From the NCBI RefSeq assembly GCF_963676685.1, contig NC_092354.1, positions 70,110,178-70,174,177 of the forward strand: DNA of 64,000 nucleotides, in the 5' to 3' direction. The notes below the pieces were generated by a model. It was not told the origin of the DNA. It worked only from the letters and a program-made list of their open reading frames with translations, and made no database searches. Made by a program: the position numbers and the translations under genes. The DNA is from Mytilus edulis (Eukaryota > Mollusca > Bivalvia > Mytilida > Mytilidae). Shown here piece by piece: positions 22,878 to 34,225 of this stretch (its first letter is position 1; every line of letters begins with the position of its first letter).

Positions 22878-23132
22878 ATGGCTCCAAAGAGAAGACCTGC
22901 TGCAAGGAAAAGGAAGACAAAGCCTGCTTCACCTAGATCCCCTACACCACCACCACCATCGCCCGAAACACCAAACCCCGCCGAATTACCACCACCAGAG
23001 GCAAACCCACCAACCGTTGGTATCGAATATCCTGAGCAGCAACTTTCAGATACTGACAATGTTGATACAGCCGGCTCAAACTTTGCCTCAGATGAGGACG
23101 ATTTGATAGCCACTGCCACAACCAGTGCAGCA
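22878..23132 (+). CDS. Harbinger MADF/SANT protein, exon 1
   Basis: Begins at ATG 22878 and encodes 85 residues: a basic start MAPKRRPAARKRKTK that could be a nuclear signal, a Pro-rich stretch (about 16-45) and an acidic Ser/Asp segment. It ends in phase 0 before the donor GTAAGT at 23133. Joined to exon 2 at 23577 it gives a 466-residue protein. Downstream in the same frame the unspliced reading soon stops, which favours splicing. The start lies about 80 bases after the left subterminal array. Confidence 0.75.
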
Positions 23133-23576
23133 GTAAGTGAGATTTGCTTATTCAATGTCTTTGAAAATCACCTTTATAAAGCACATAAAAAATGTATGAG
23201 TTTCATAGACAGATATTTAGTGAAATTGGCAATTGAGGAACTGCATTTTATTCAAATAAATCATCAAAATACGATACATGCAAAGAAAATCTGCATTATT
23301 TAAATCAGATTAGTTGGACAGAATAGCAATATAATAAGATTAAAGTTAAAATAATTATAACACGGAATCTATATCCAGAGGCCAGTGTATAACTGTTGTT
23401 GAACGTATTGGCAAAAATGTAATTAAAAAAGATAACAATGTTTATGATACTTTTCAAACAATTGCAATCAGCATATGAACTTCTTGAAAGACCGGTCATT
23501 ATAAAAATATTTATGAGTGTATTTTATAGTAAAGTCGTTGATAGTTATCACGAAAATGGACATTGTGTATTTTCAG

Positions 23577-24722
23577 ACTCGCAAGAAGAATAAACCCAAA
23601 ACTAAAAGTGCGAGAATACTGACGATCGAAGAGGAAGACGAAGTAATTGAGTGGTTAAAGTCAAATCGTTTTCTATACGACAAGACAAGTATTGATTTCA
23701 AAAATCGCGATAAAAAAGAGCGAACATGGCATGAAATGGAACAGAGGATGAAGTTGAATCCCGGTGATCTTCAAAGATGGTATACGTCCTTAAGAACCAC
23801 GTATGTGAAAGAAGTAAAGAAAAGAGAAAACACCACACGATCCGGAGCCGGTGTCGGAGATGGTTTGCTAACATCTAGAACTAGCTGGTTGTTGGAGAAA
23901 TTCGAGTTTGTAAAACCCTTTGTCTGTCAGGCAAGAGGAACCAAGGGGTCACAGATCAAGAAACCTGACCGGTACTCAGACTGCAGTGAGTCATCAGTTC
24001 CATCAATAACGACCATGGAAAGTACACCACAGTCAGTGACAACATCGTCAACTACAACAAAGATATCTGACTGCCTAGAAAAAGTTTCTCAGCAGTTAGC
24101 AGTCCCAAAGAGTGACATAGAGAAGACCTGCGATTTCCTTAGTACGCTAATGGCAAAGATGACCCCTTCCTGTCTGGAGGATTTTACGAATGAAACTATC
24201 TTCAAGGCAATGGAGTATGTTAAACAGTCTAAACAGGAACAGCGTCAAACACAACAACCGCCAAGGGATGATTTTATACAGCCATCCCAGCTTTCATCTA
24301 CATTCACAGACCCTTCCCAGCAAGTAAATCGCCAAACATTACCTCAATTTACCCAATTACAACCTCAACAGCAAACTGCAGTAGGAAATAACAGGCCTTC
24401 AATTAGACCGACAACATCATCCATGTCGTTCAGGCATCGTCAGCCGCAACAAATGTCTACTGATCGCGACTATATCATTGCACGCAACTTATCAGCTTCG
24501 AATCCGCCAGCTGACGTCCTTCAACAATATGGTCGATACCAATGGGCAGAACTGCAACCGACTAACTTGCAACCTATCTTAATGGGTCAACAGCAACAGA
24601 CAGTATACTCAACTCACACTACAAGTCAGACACCAAGTGCTATTGAATCAACTGCGACAGATACAACATCAGTACTGACGGATGCTTATGAGACAATAAA
24701 CCCAGAAACACCTTTCATATAG
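23577..24722 (+). CDS. Harbinger MADF/SANT protein, exon 2
   Basis: Acceptor TGTATTTTCAG ends at 23576, phase 0; the exon encodes 381 residues to TAG 24720-24722. Residues about 100-200 of the joined protein form a MADF (Myb/SANT-like) DNA-binding domain: LTIEEEDEVIEWLKSN, then FLYDKTSIDFKNRDKKERTW, a LQRWYTSLRTTYVKE helix and RTSWLLEKFEFV. A Ser/Thr-rich linker and a Gln-rich C-terminal third follow. In Harbinger systems this partner binds terminal DNA and helps nuclear import of the transposase. An alternative unspliced start (ATG at 23556) would give a shorter protein lacking the basic N terminus. Confidence 0.85.
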   Translation, partial: TRKKNKPKTKSARILTIEEEDEVIEWLKSNRFLYDKTSIDFKNRDKKERTWHEMEQRMKLNPGDLQRWYTSLRTTYVKEVKKRENTTRSGAGVGDGLLTSRTSWLLEKFEFVKPFVCQARGTKGSQIKKPDRYSDCSESSVPSITTMESTPQSVTTSSTTTKISDCLEKVSQQLAVPKSDIEKTCDFLSTLMAKMTPSCLEDFTNETIFKAMEYVKQSKQEQRQTQQPPRDDFIQPSQLSSTFTDPSQQVNRQTLPQFTQLQPQQQTAVGNNRPSIRPTTSSMSFRHRQPQQMSTDRDYIIARNLSASNPPADVLQQYGRYQWAELQPTNLQPILMGQQQQTVYSTHTTSQTPSAIESTATDTTSVLTDAYETINPETPFI

Positions 24723-25566
24723 ATCTTCGACGTGAATGACTGTTTATTTTCATTTAGAAAAAAGATTTAGGAAAATCTTGAATAGAGAACCTTTAAATGT
24801 ATAACTATTTGTAGATTGTAGAAAATTTGTAGCTTTTTTTGAGAATGAAAAGAAATAGGTTAATCCACATTTGTTTATGTTGTTTATTTTAGGAACCAAA
24901 ATTTTTAAACAAAACCAATAAAAAATGACATCGCTGAAAAGTGTAATATGCAAACGGAATCTTTTGCAATTACTTGGCGCCTGTGCCCTTTTCAATGTAC
25001 ATTTAGTTGTAAATCAAATTCGAACACACTAAGGAGCAATCAATAATCATAAACCACAAAGAAGACAATGCCATGGCAAATACACAACAGGCAACACAAA
25101 TAACAACATAACAAAAACTAAAAACAAAGCAACATGGACCCCAAACAAAAACAAAATGTGGTGAACTCAAGTACCCTGGAAGGGTTAGCAGCTCCTGCTT
25201 CAAGTGTGACAACCGTCGTTTAGCTTAAATGTCAAAATCATTCTGAAACTCATTTATTGATGCTTATCAAAGTTTGTGTTTAAACTCAACCTATTCTTTT
25301 TTGCGCGTGTTGGGTCGTTGCCTCTTTGACACATTCCCCGTCTTCACTCATATTCTATCCCTTAAATACCATTCCAAGTACTAGTATTGCAACAAATTTG
25401 TATTATAAAGTGTATGTCAAACAAAGTTGGAGTGAATTATTCATTATGATAGAACCTCATTCTGAGATTTTTTATAGTCCTATCTATATCTAAATTTTTA
25501 TTTTTAAACATTACATCAATTAACACAATACTGATGCATTCAAAACAATCAATGTTTCTGAACCAG
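24723..25566. other. Spacer between convergent Harbinger genes
   Basis: Contains a degraded minus-strand family A repeat (about 25025-25300) ending near a CTCTTTGACACATTCCCC piece that resembles the Naiad 3' tail. No gene is supported here. Confidence 0.5.
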
Positions 25567-26533
25567 TCAAATCATGTTCTCTTGCCAATCTACGGCGCCT
25601 GCTTCCGAGTTGAAGTAATTTTTAAGATAGTTCCTTTGATCAATTCCAGCAGCGTTACCAAAATTTCTCTGATACCCTGGGTCTCCGTCGGTAAGTTGCG
25701 CACCTTGTCGCCATTGTCCCTCTATTAAATTATGATTGTTGTCTTCTTCGTCAGCAAACAGTTGTAGATCAGCACGTTTCCTTATCCGAAGTAAGTTATG
25801 AAGAGTAGTACAAGACAGTACGATTAAATCTACTGTTTCTGGCAGTTGTTCAATCAAAATCTGAAATCTCATGGCAAGAATGCCAAAAGCATTCTCCACA
25901 ATTCTACGTGCACGGGACAACCTATAGTTAAAGATGCGCTCATCGTGGTCTAAACGTTTTCTTGAATAGGGTTTCATCATCCATGATCGGAGAGGAAATG
26001 CGTCATCGCCAATAAGAAAATAAGGAATATCTGTTTCACCATTTGGAAGAGGGGAGGGAGGCGGAAGATCCAAAGTTCCATCTTCTAACATTGGTCGTAG
26101 TTCCGAGTCCCTAAATATCTGGCTATCAGATGCACTTCCGTATGAGCCCACACTCAGCCAAATAAACTTATAATCTGCATCAACTAGAGCCATCATCACT
26201 GTAGAGAAGAAATGTTTGTAGTTAAAAAATAACGACCCCGAGTTAGGCGGTTTTCTTATTCTAATGTGCTTCCCATCCAAAGCACCACAAGCGTGTGGGA
26301 GGTTCCATATTCTTTCAAAGTCAGATGCTATACGCATCCAATCTTCCGTCGTAATCTCATCCGGCATGACTTCATCTTTGTATGCTAAGTAAATTGCTTC
26401 GCAGACTTTAGGCACAAAGAGTGATATGGAGTTCCGGGCAACACGAAAGGCATACATAAGATCAGCATACGTGGAACCGGTAGCCAAATGTCTGAGTGTA
26501 ACGGCTAACTTCAGTCCTGGTTCAAGTGGTTCC
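25567..26533 (-). CDS. Harbinger DDE_4 transposase, exon 2 (catalytic)
   Basis: Minus-strand exon from acceptor TTACAG (first base 26533) to the stop at 25567-25569. The join to exon 1 makes an AGG codon and then EPLEPGLKLAVTLRHLATG, a typical HARBI1-family segment. The joined protein is 428 residues. Catalytic acids are visible as D193 (GALDGKHI), D283 (FLIGDDAFPL) and E320 (ARRIVENAFG); a VGSYGSASDSQIFRDS block lies between. The enzyme cuts and joins the transposon ends. No frame break or missing catalytic residue is seen, so activity is plausible. Confidence 0.9.
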
Positions 26534-26980
26534 CTGTAACGAGAAATATTTATCTAAACTTACAATGCAATTAAAAGAATATTTTTTGTCGCATAAAAGG
26601 TAAACTGGAAATGTGTCATACATTAGAATAACAAAAGACAAGACAGTTTAATATACCCACTTCCATATGAATACGAACGTTATTTGGGGCGTTACTAACA
26701 CGTACTTTGTTCACTTTGTATTAAATTGAATTATTTAGAAGCAAAGTGCTTAAGGAAAATTTTTTAAAAGATTGTTTTGCTGACCTTTTTACTTAGATAT
26801 GAATTTCTGAAAAAACAGTTAGTATGGTTTTCTAAACTGACTATATCATGCGGAAAATCCAAGCCTCGTCCTTCGGCACCGTCGGATATTCATATGATAT
26901 AGTCAGCATACAAAATAAAACTAACTATTATTCTTAATGTACATTTCTGTTTTATTTTGCTTGAAAATTGAAGTACTTAC
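26534..26980 (-). other. Transposase intron
   Basis: Minus-strand GT-AG intron of 447 bases: donor GTAAGTACTT at 26980 and acceptor CGTTACAG ending at 26534. It contains two nearly complementary stretches around 26825-26905 (AACTGACTATATCATG and CATATGATATAGTCAG) that could fold back. Confidence 0.75.
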
Positions 26981-27300
26981 CTGAAAGAGGTAGAGCTTTT
27001 TCTGATTGCAGGGGTAATTCTGTCAAGTATCTCCCCAAACAAGTCGGCATCAACTCTTAAAAAGTTTCTGTAACCAGACGCATCTTCCCGGTTAAGCTCA
27101 TGCAGGAGTTGGTCATATTGTCCAAACAAAGTTCTTCTGATGAGCCATGGCCTGCACCAAAATCTACGTTGAGTCCGCCTCCTCCTCCTCCTAAAACAAA
27201 GAGGAAACAGTTGATTTTCTTCCTCTGCCCTCTGTGCCAGTGGAAGAAGAAGTCGAAGGAAGTTATGGAAGAGTAATAATTTATTTCTCTCGTAAGACAT
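26981..27300 (-). CDS. Harbinger transposase, exon 1
   Basis: Starts at ATG 27300-27298 (MSYERNKLLLF) and encodes 106 residues plus two bases, ending at the donor GTAAGT. It includes an Arg-rich run (FRRRRRRTQRRFWCRPW) and FGQYDQLLHELNREDASGYRNF, typical of the N-terminal region before the DDE fold of Harbinger transposases. The start lies just inside the right subterminal array, mirroring the other gene. Confidence 0.8.
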
Positions 27301-27394
27301 GTCTTGTTACTCCGAATGTTTACATGGATAATAAATGAGACTGTATGGCCTACTATCTATATGAGTGCATGCATTTCCCATTGCAAAAAAAAAT

Positions 27395-27725
27395 AAACAT
27401 TCGTAAAACACTCGTAACTCAATCGCAAATGTTCGTGGGCTATCGTAAACTATTCGTTAACCAATCGTAAAAACTTGGATCAGATCGTTACCATTCGTAT
27501 TGTGCTCGCAAAACACTCGTATGCATTCGTTAATTGCTCGTATCTATTCGCAATGAATCGTCTACTGTTATCGTAAAAGCATCGCATTCATTCTTAGTAA
27601 ATCGTAACCAATCGTAAAGCACTCGCAAATCACTCGTAAAAGTGGTTTATTCGCAAAAGATTCGTTAAAGTTTAACGAATCTTGTAAATTTTGGTGATTC
27701 GTTAGCATTCGTAAGAAACATTCGT
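27395..27725. repeat. Right subterminal array of TCGTAA/TCGCAA motifs
   Basis: Mirror of the left array, with words such as CACTCGTAA, ATTCGTTAA and AATCGTAAAG every 10-12 bases. It ends in the right terminal inverted repeat. Confidence 0.8.
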
Positions 27726-27910
27726 GTATGTGAAGGGGGTATTACTTAAACTAGTCATCTTGGTTACACTCACTGGTCCGGCCAGTAGATACACAAAGTA
27801 CTCTAATTTACGAGGAGGAAACGGGAACAGACAAATATTCTCGATATTTTCGTACGCTTCGACCTATAATAATACAGTATGTGTCTTATTAGAATCGAAA
27901 TAATTCCATC

Positions 27911-28015
27911 ATGTCATGCTTTATGCTCATTTTAACATGGATGATCATTGATACTGCAGCGTACATTCAAGAACGCCGGGAAGATGACTGCCTGACTAAA
28001 TTTCAAGTTGTCCAG
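27911..28015 (+). CDS. Candidate first exon of a secreted protein
   Basis: ATG 27911 opens a 35-codon stretch with a signal-peptide-like start (MSCFMLILTWMIIDTAAY), a charged ERREDD segment and FQVVQ. It ends at CAG followed by GTGAAT, a fair donor in phase 0. A TATAATAA stands at about 27868. If not spliced, the frame runs on to 28144. No following exon could be found, so this may be an orphan exon or chance. It lies 170 bases outside the Harbinger right end. Confidence 0.3.
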
Positions 28016-28144
28016 GTGAATATTGATGCTACCATTTGTGTGGATAAACCCATAATAATGGCTAGTGTACTGATGTATGTCCAACATTTTCTATACAACA
28101 GATCATTGCATAATCAAAAATATTTGTCAAAAGAAATCCTTTGA

Positions 28145-29859
28145 TTATTCATGAACTAGAATCCATATGCGATAAGTAAATTTCTAATAACAAGCAACAT
28201 TGGCTTTGAAACTAAACATTTTGTGAAAATTTAACCCCATTGAAGAAAAATGATAAGGTTAAACTCAAGCCCATGTCATCCATTCTATGGTGATAAAGAT
28301 TAGATATGGTTTATTAAAAAAAGACCTAATTATGACAAATAAAATCTTCTACAAAAGTCACACCAGTAAAGAAAAAGCACAACACTGAAAAGATATTGTC
28401 ATTACAAAAAAAATAATGCATATGTTTAAAAAGTGGCAACCTTAACTATTTCTCTATTATATACTGTAAATTCAGAAATTTGTCATGATGGCACTTATTA
28501 TTCAGATTGTGGAGATTTCAGAAAATATTAAAACATGACAAATTGTTTTTGTATACATGTCCCATTTGGCATTATTAGCCCTCCCCCCCAAAAAAAAAGA
28601 ATTTTAAAGCTGTTTCCATTATTATATCTAAGAGGCGTGCTGACTGTTTATCTGACTGTTTTGATATTTATGTTTCTCTAAAGAAAAGGTAGATTTTTAC
28701 AATAAATTATGTGCAAAGTGTGTTATATTTATTGCCCTTGGCAAGCGGCCTGTTTAATGCAAGTGAAACATGAATGAGGAGCTTTGTACATAAAAGAGAA
28801 CGTCTTTCATAAATATTTAACTTAGTATGTAAGAAAGAGCACTTTACAATGATAAGTGCACCTGTATCCTTCCAAATACTACTTTTCTTTTCTTCTGTAG
28901 AATAGTAATTGGTTGAAATACATGCATGTTGAGAATAAAATTGCATGCAAGTTTTCTTATAAAAAGTGCAAAAACTTTGCATCAGACCATACTCTGAGTT
29001 TCTGCGAAAAAGTAGAAAGCAGGAATCCTTTTACATTTAGACTTCTTGTATCATGACATCTTCGTATAGAAATAAACAAAACGTTAAAAGACATTTCTTA
29101 CAGCTTCTGTATGCATTTTCATATATTAGATATGTGTGTTATGGCCTAAATTGACCTAAAATCAGTTTGAGACTTAAGACCATTTTATACTCATGGTGTA
29201 TGCTATTTGTAACCTTTCTTTCCATTTAAAGTAAATTAAATATATATGGAAGAATTTTTAATTAATGAGATAACTTCAAATAATTTTGATTGGTGGGAAA
29301 TATAACTTTTTCATATAAGGCCCCTTACCTCAACCTTAGTTCTCTCCGCTCCAGAAGTCGTATAAAGCGTCTAATGAGACGTCAAATCAAAAAATCACAA
29401 ACTGTTGCCATAGAGATATGTCTAGCCTTTTTGTAATCTTGATAGAATAAAGCGAATGATGATATTAAAATGGCAATACTTTAACATGTAAACTGACCTA
29501 AACATAAACTTTACAATTTAAACAATGGAAAGTTTTCAAAATCAATGAACCATGAGGAGAGGTCAGGACCAAATCATCTCTATGGAGATGAGATGTGCCA
29601 ATATTAATGCGACGTCATAACAAATATCATTGACCTATCACTAGTTGTATCCATTTAAATGACCTAATCACAGTCAAGGGCAATACTAATACATGACATT
29701 GTGTATTTTATTTACTGGTACAGGTTAATTATTTGGAGGTAAATTATATAATTAACATCCCTAGATTATTTATTTTTTTAAATTTCTATTGACTTCATTG
29801 CTTTAATAGAGTGTTTGATTGTCTGTCAATAGCAGTTGTCTTTACTATTCATTAAAGTA
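28145..29859. other. No gene; old repeat pieces
   Basis: AT-rich. About 29390-29600 is a diverged relative of 18740-18920 (family E). Nothing else is supported. Confidence 0.45.
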
Positions 29860-30070
29860 TAATATAAAAAAAGAAGATGTGGTATGATTGCCAATGAGAC
29901 AGCTATCCACAAAAGACCAAAATGACACAGACATTAACAACTATAGGTCACCGTACGGCCTTTAACAATGAGCAAAGCCCATACCGCAGAGTCAGCTATA
30001 AAAGGCCCCGATAAGACAATGTAAAACAATTCAAACGAGAAAACTAACGGCCTTATTTATGTAAAAAAAA
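29860..30070 (+). repeat. Dispersed mussel repeat, family B
   Basis: Best match to 10334-10530: AAGATGTGGTATGATTGCCA, CACCGTACGGCC, AAAGGCCCCGATAAGACAAT. It extends further into AAACTAACGGCCTTATTTAT. Confidence 0.85.
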
Positions 30071-31530
30071 TAATTAAATGCACAATGAAAACTCATTTGT
30101 CTATTATCTTTTTAATACTGTTAATTTTAAGATAGAAATATTACGCAACATAACAAAAGTTCAAAACCTCGTCTTTTATAAGGAGTCAGTCAATGGTTAT
30201 TGTCATATTGCCATTCTTATTCTATACTTTTTGGAACTTTTGGATTATAGCTCTACATCTTTTATATAAGCTTTGGATTTTACATATTTTGGCCACGAGC
30301 ATCAATGAAGAGACATTATTTGTCGAAATGCGCATCTGGTGCAGAAAAATTGGTACCGTTAATGTTATTATAGATCTTGCATGTATACTGATCATTTTTG
30401 CTGTTCACAGTTTCTACCTTTCAATTACCTTTTTTCAATATTAGATGCAAAAACTCAAAAATAAGAAGAAAACAACTGTCTTTAAAGGGCAACACATCCT
30501 TTAAGTAGTCATCTAATAGTTAGGCTCGTATTGGCATTTTTGTAGAATTTGTCAAGCTGTTCATTTTTTATGTTTCTATTTAATATTTATAACAGTTTTC
30601 AAAGTATTATGCAAACACATGTAAATTAGTCAAAAATCTAAAAATCGTCATTTAAGGGCAATAACTTTAATAAATGGTCCTCCAATATTATCAGACATGG
30701 AATATTTAAATGGGTCTTATTTGCTGCTTATTTTTTGCTGTTTAAAATGTGTTTTTATCTATTACAGTTTTCAAGATAATAAGCAAAAACTTGAAAACAA
30801 GCAAAATATCATTCTTCAAGAGCAAAAACTGATGTGAGGAGTCATCCAATGGTTTTTAGTATTTGTGAATCTTGTATTTTATAAAATATTTTTTGAATTA
30901 AGGGGGGGCAATCCATGAGAAGAGGCCAAAAATTGTCATTTAAGGAGTCATCTGATAATTTTGGTGAGAACAGGAAGTACATGTTGATCTTGACATTTTG
31001 AGTATTCATAACCTTGCAGAATTATTAGATTTTCTCTATCGATTATACTTTTCAAAATGTAAGTCAATTAATGCATTTTACCTTTATATTTATTTTCAGC
31101 AATGGCGGCTATGTCTGTTGACTGAACGGTGAAAAACACAAACTAGATACCCTAGAGACCATTCACCTAAGGTTTGACTGAAATTGGTTCATTAGTTTCA
31201 GAGGAAATCTTTTTAAAAGATAACTACGCCCACGACGAACCCCAATCCTCTATAACAAACATAATACCCCTCGATTCATGTTTATCCCCTATAACAAACA
31301 CCCTACCACTCGGCTACCCCTCGATTCATTCAGGCATTGTCATTGTTTGTTGGTAATTTATTGAAAATGGTCATAATTGTATCAACCTTTTCCTGTAAGA
31401 TATGCATTGGTACATGAACCTGGTTTTCATCCATTGGCTTTTATTCAACACATGTATGATCTTGTGCCTCAGAAAAAAAATGAAAACTTAAACTCAAAAT
31501 GTTCACATTTATAAGATTCACCATGCATGT
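30071..31530. other. No gene; dispersed repeat pieces
   Basis: About 30295-30370 carries a GAAATGCGCATCTGGTGCAG stretch of the kind found in mussel repeats. About 31160-31210 carries TTTGACTGAAATTGGTTCAT followed by TTCAGAGGA, another motif common in bivalve repeats. No coding exon is supported. Confidence 0.4.
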
Positions 31531-31539
31531 GTAACATCA

Positions 31540-32030
31540 TGTTTACCTATCTCACTAGCCTATGGGAATATCTTACCACATACATCACATTAATATTTTT
31601 CACATTTAGTTAACTTTAACATTTTCTTGCATCTGCGAGCAAGCATGCCTTTATGGGCCTCTATGTATATGTTGAGTAAACTTTTGATTACAATGTTAAC
31701 AATGGAAAGGTTTTTCACTACTGTGGGTTCTTTGATGTTATACAGCTGATTTGACTGAGCAAAGCTTTTCCCAAATTGATTTCACTGGTAAAGTTTCACA
31801 CAAATGTGAACTCGAGTGTGAACAGAGTTTCACACCAATGTGAACTCGAGTGTGAATAGAATGATGATACTTAAGGACAAAACCTTTTCCACATACATTA
31901 CACTTATTCGGGCGGTCTTCAAGATGACTGCAAATGTGAAGAGCCAAACTCTCCTTTTTAAGAAAAGATTTATCACACTGAGAACAGACATGATATCTTT
32001 CACTGATATGAGCTAGAACGTGTCGCTAAG
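31540..32030 (-). pseudogene. C2H2 zinc-finger protein relic
   Basis: On the minus strand two fingers are readable at about 32010-31850. The first is YHVCSQCDKSFLKKESLALH, ending H-x3-H. The second is NKCNVCGKGFVLKYHHSIH, ending HTRVH, with an ERYH/DRPNKC-type linker between. Further fingers towards 31540 are broken: GK.FAQSNQL, then KCEKY, then CDVCGKIFP-like pieces with stops and frame changes. A short internal duplication (CACTCGAGTTCACATT, twice around 31800-31850) disrupts the third finger. It is a decayed KRAB-less zinc-finger gene or a retrocopy. Confidence 0.6.
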
Positions 32031-32962
32031 TTACTTTTCTGCACAAATGTTTTGAGAAGAACGTTAGTTTAGTTTGTCTTTATGCACTAATGATTGTACT
32101 TATTTGAAGAGTGATTTATTAAAATTACTTCCGACTTGCAATAAATCCATGCAAAGTGATTCAGAAGCAACGTTACAAGATCATCTTAATATTCTGTTAC
32201 AAGGAAGGTCTTATCATATAATAATTTCAGAAAAAAAATCAAAATTTTCAAGGATATACCTTATAAAGGACTGTTTCTAAAAATAGAATTTCTATCAAGA
32301 TTAAAGGTTAAAAACATGCAATTTTTGGTAAAACAGACCTTAAATATACATTAAATGAATATTTTGTAGGCATTTTAGTATGGCTTTATCATAAATATGA
32401 TCCAATATGAAAAGACAGTGGGAAGAAAACTGGTAAACCAAATAGAACTCTGTAAAGTTTGGTGCGTTCTCCGTATGGAATCTGTTTTAACAACACTTAC
32501 AACAACAACAAACGTGTTGGTAAATCGATAATACTAAACTAACGAGGTCCAATTTGTTAGCCGGCATGACGTAAAGGCGACGATTCAAAGAAATCAATAT
32601 TATATATTACTAATATTGGACGATGGTGTTGATTAAAAATTACACCATTCCATGCCCTTTTGATTTCAACATAATTAAATATTGCCAATAATTAACAAGC
32701 CATTTCCCGGTTTACGGTTTCAGTGATATTGATTTTACTTTAACAAGCCAATAAATATAGCAAAGGCAATATTCTTGCCAAGTTTTGTTGTATACAAATC
32801 ATAAAAGGTTATATGCAGAACTAAAACAAGAAATGTGGTGCATAACCCACTCTTAATAAAAAGTAATTGAATGCAGGACAAAGGGGACTTTGACAAATGG
32901 TTAAACTGAATATGAAGTCATTTGTTTCAGTACTTACTGAGAACAATGTGATAACAATATTA
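32031..32962. other. No gene seen
   Basis: AT-rich, with no supported exon or repeat. Confidence 0.45.
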
Positions 32963-33236
32963 TTACAGCAGAATGCATTGATTGTGTAGGTAAAGGTAGA
33001 ATATTTGGTTAGCTTGCTTGTTAGCTGAACCTTGAAGTCATTATTGGGTTAGGTAAACTACCCTCCTGACGGAGTAGTCTAGTCCTACAGACAGATAGAT
33101 TGGTTATCTGTCGGACTAGTCTACTCTTAAATGAGGATAGTTTACCTAACCTAATAATGACTTCACGGTTCAGCTAGCAAGCAAGCTAACCAAATATATT
33201 ACCTTTACCTAAACAATCCATGCAATCTGCTGTATA
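32963..33236. repeat. Long hairpin (fold-back inverted repeat)
   Basis: Two arms of about 130 bases are nearly perfect reverse complements around a short loop near 33101-33106. The outer part is ACAGCAGA..GCATTGATTGT against ACAATCCATGCAATCTGCTGT. The inner part is AGTAGTCTAGTCC.ACAGA..ATAG against TATCTGTCGGACTAGTCTACT. The arms also share GGTTAGCTTGCTTG/CAAGCAAGCTAACC and GGTTAGGTAAACTA/TAGTTTACCTAACC. It is a fold-back MITE or a long dsRNA-forming locus. Confidence 0.85.
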
Positions 33237-34225
33237 TTTGTTTCAACATATTGAATATTAAACTTATCGGTAAACTGGAACTAGGAGTCTTGACAAATCA
33301 GTAGAACACACACTTTACGACTCACCGATGTCAACCTGATGACCAAATAGGAATTTTTCTTTTTTAGTTATTCCTTAAAATAATTAGACAGAAATATGCG
33401 TTTTATTCAACAAATTGAAGAAATCAGCGTATCGGCAAAAGTGAAGAATGTGTCTGACAGATCCAAAAAGCGGACACACGACGGTCAATTTTATGTCCAA
33501 TATGAAATCATTAAAGTTTGACGGGAATATTTTGTTTTCACGGACGTACGAACAATTTATTTGCAATATAGCTCCCACTTCTAGAGTGGCGTTACACTTT
33601 AGAAGTTAGCTGTATCTGAAAATGATCCTCACTCTTCGTTGAAAAGTTAGTTTATTTTTCTGTACGACATGGGGAATTATACGCTGTTGTTTCTTTTCAT
33701 GACAAACATAGAAATATAGCATAAGTCAGTTAATGTGCGTTGATATTTAGAAATTATTAATAAAGTTAAGTTCAAACTCCCACAGGCATAGTTAACATAC
33801 GGTTGCTATGGCAATTCTTTTTTATGTCCCTTTTTGTCATATAACTAATGAAGGATTTAAAAACCGTTGACTTTCAAATTTGAGCTTTCCTGAAAAAGGG
33901 GATCTAGGTAAGCTCCTAGGACATATCAAAATATTTACAATGTTTCAAATCTTATTTTTACATTATGACATGCATGTATGCTCTCAATAGGCAAATAATG
34001 ATGTTTATGCGTAGTGCAACTGGTCTAACCCCATACAATCTGTGCCTTTACCAATTCATGGCGACTTGTTTAGAAGAGACAAATCAATGTTACAAATAAA
34101 GACGGAGAGAATTGTATGAACTCCAAAAAGGAGAGAAACTGGGTGCGTCTACATGGTTAGCGCATCTTATTTTTCTATCATCACTCAGCATGCAAAACCA
34201 CACTCAGTGAAAATGTCACAATTTG
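33237..34225. other. No gene seen
   Basis: AT-rich spacer, with no supported feature. Confidence 0.45.

Larger units (their letters stand above)
22218..27741. mobile_element. Apparently intact PIF/Harbinger transposon
   Basis: A 5.5 kb element bounded by inverted termini that agree for 24 bases, starting TACCCCCTTCACATACACGA, then a mismatch and TCTTACGA. The flanks read TAA on the left and TTA on the right, so the exact target duplication (TA, AT or a 3-base form) cannot be fixed. Inside are long subterminal arrays, a plus-strand MADF-domain gene and a convergent DDE_4 transposase gene, each with one intron and no frame break. This is the two-gene layout of Harbinger elements, where the SANT/Myb-like protein escorts the transposase to DNA. 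It contains a degraded family A repeat between the genes. Confidence 0.9.

Noticed and set aside
22868-23155. 95-codon Gly/Ser-rich frame on the minus strand
   Set aside because: It is the antisense shadow of the proline-rich exon 1 of the MADF gene.
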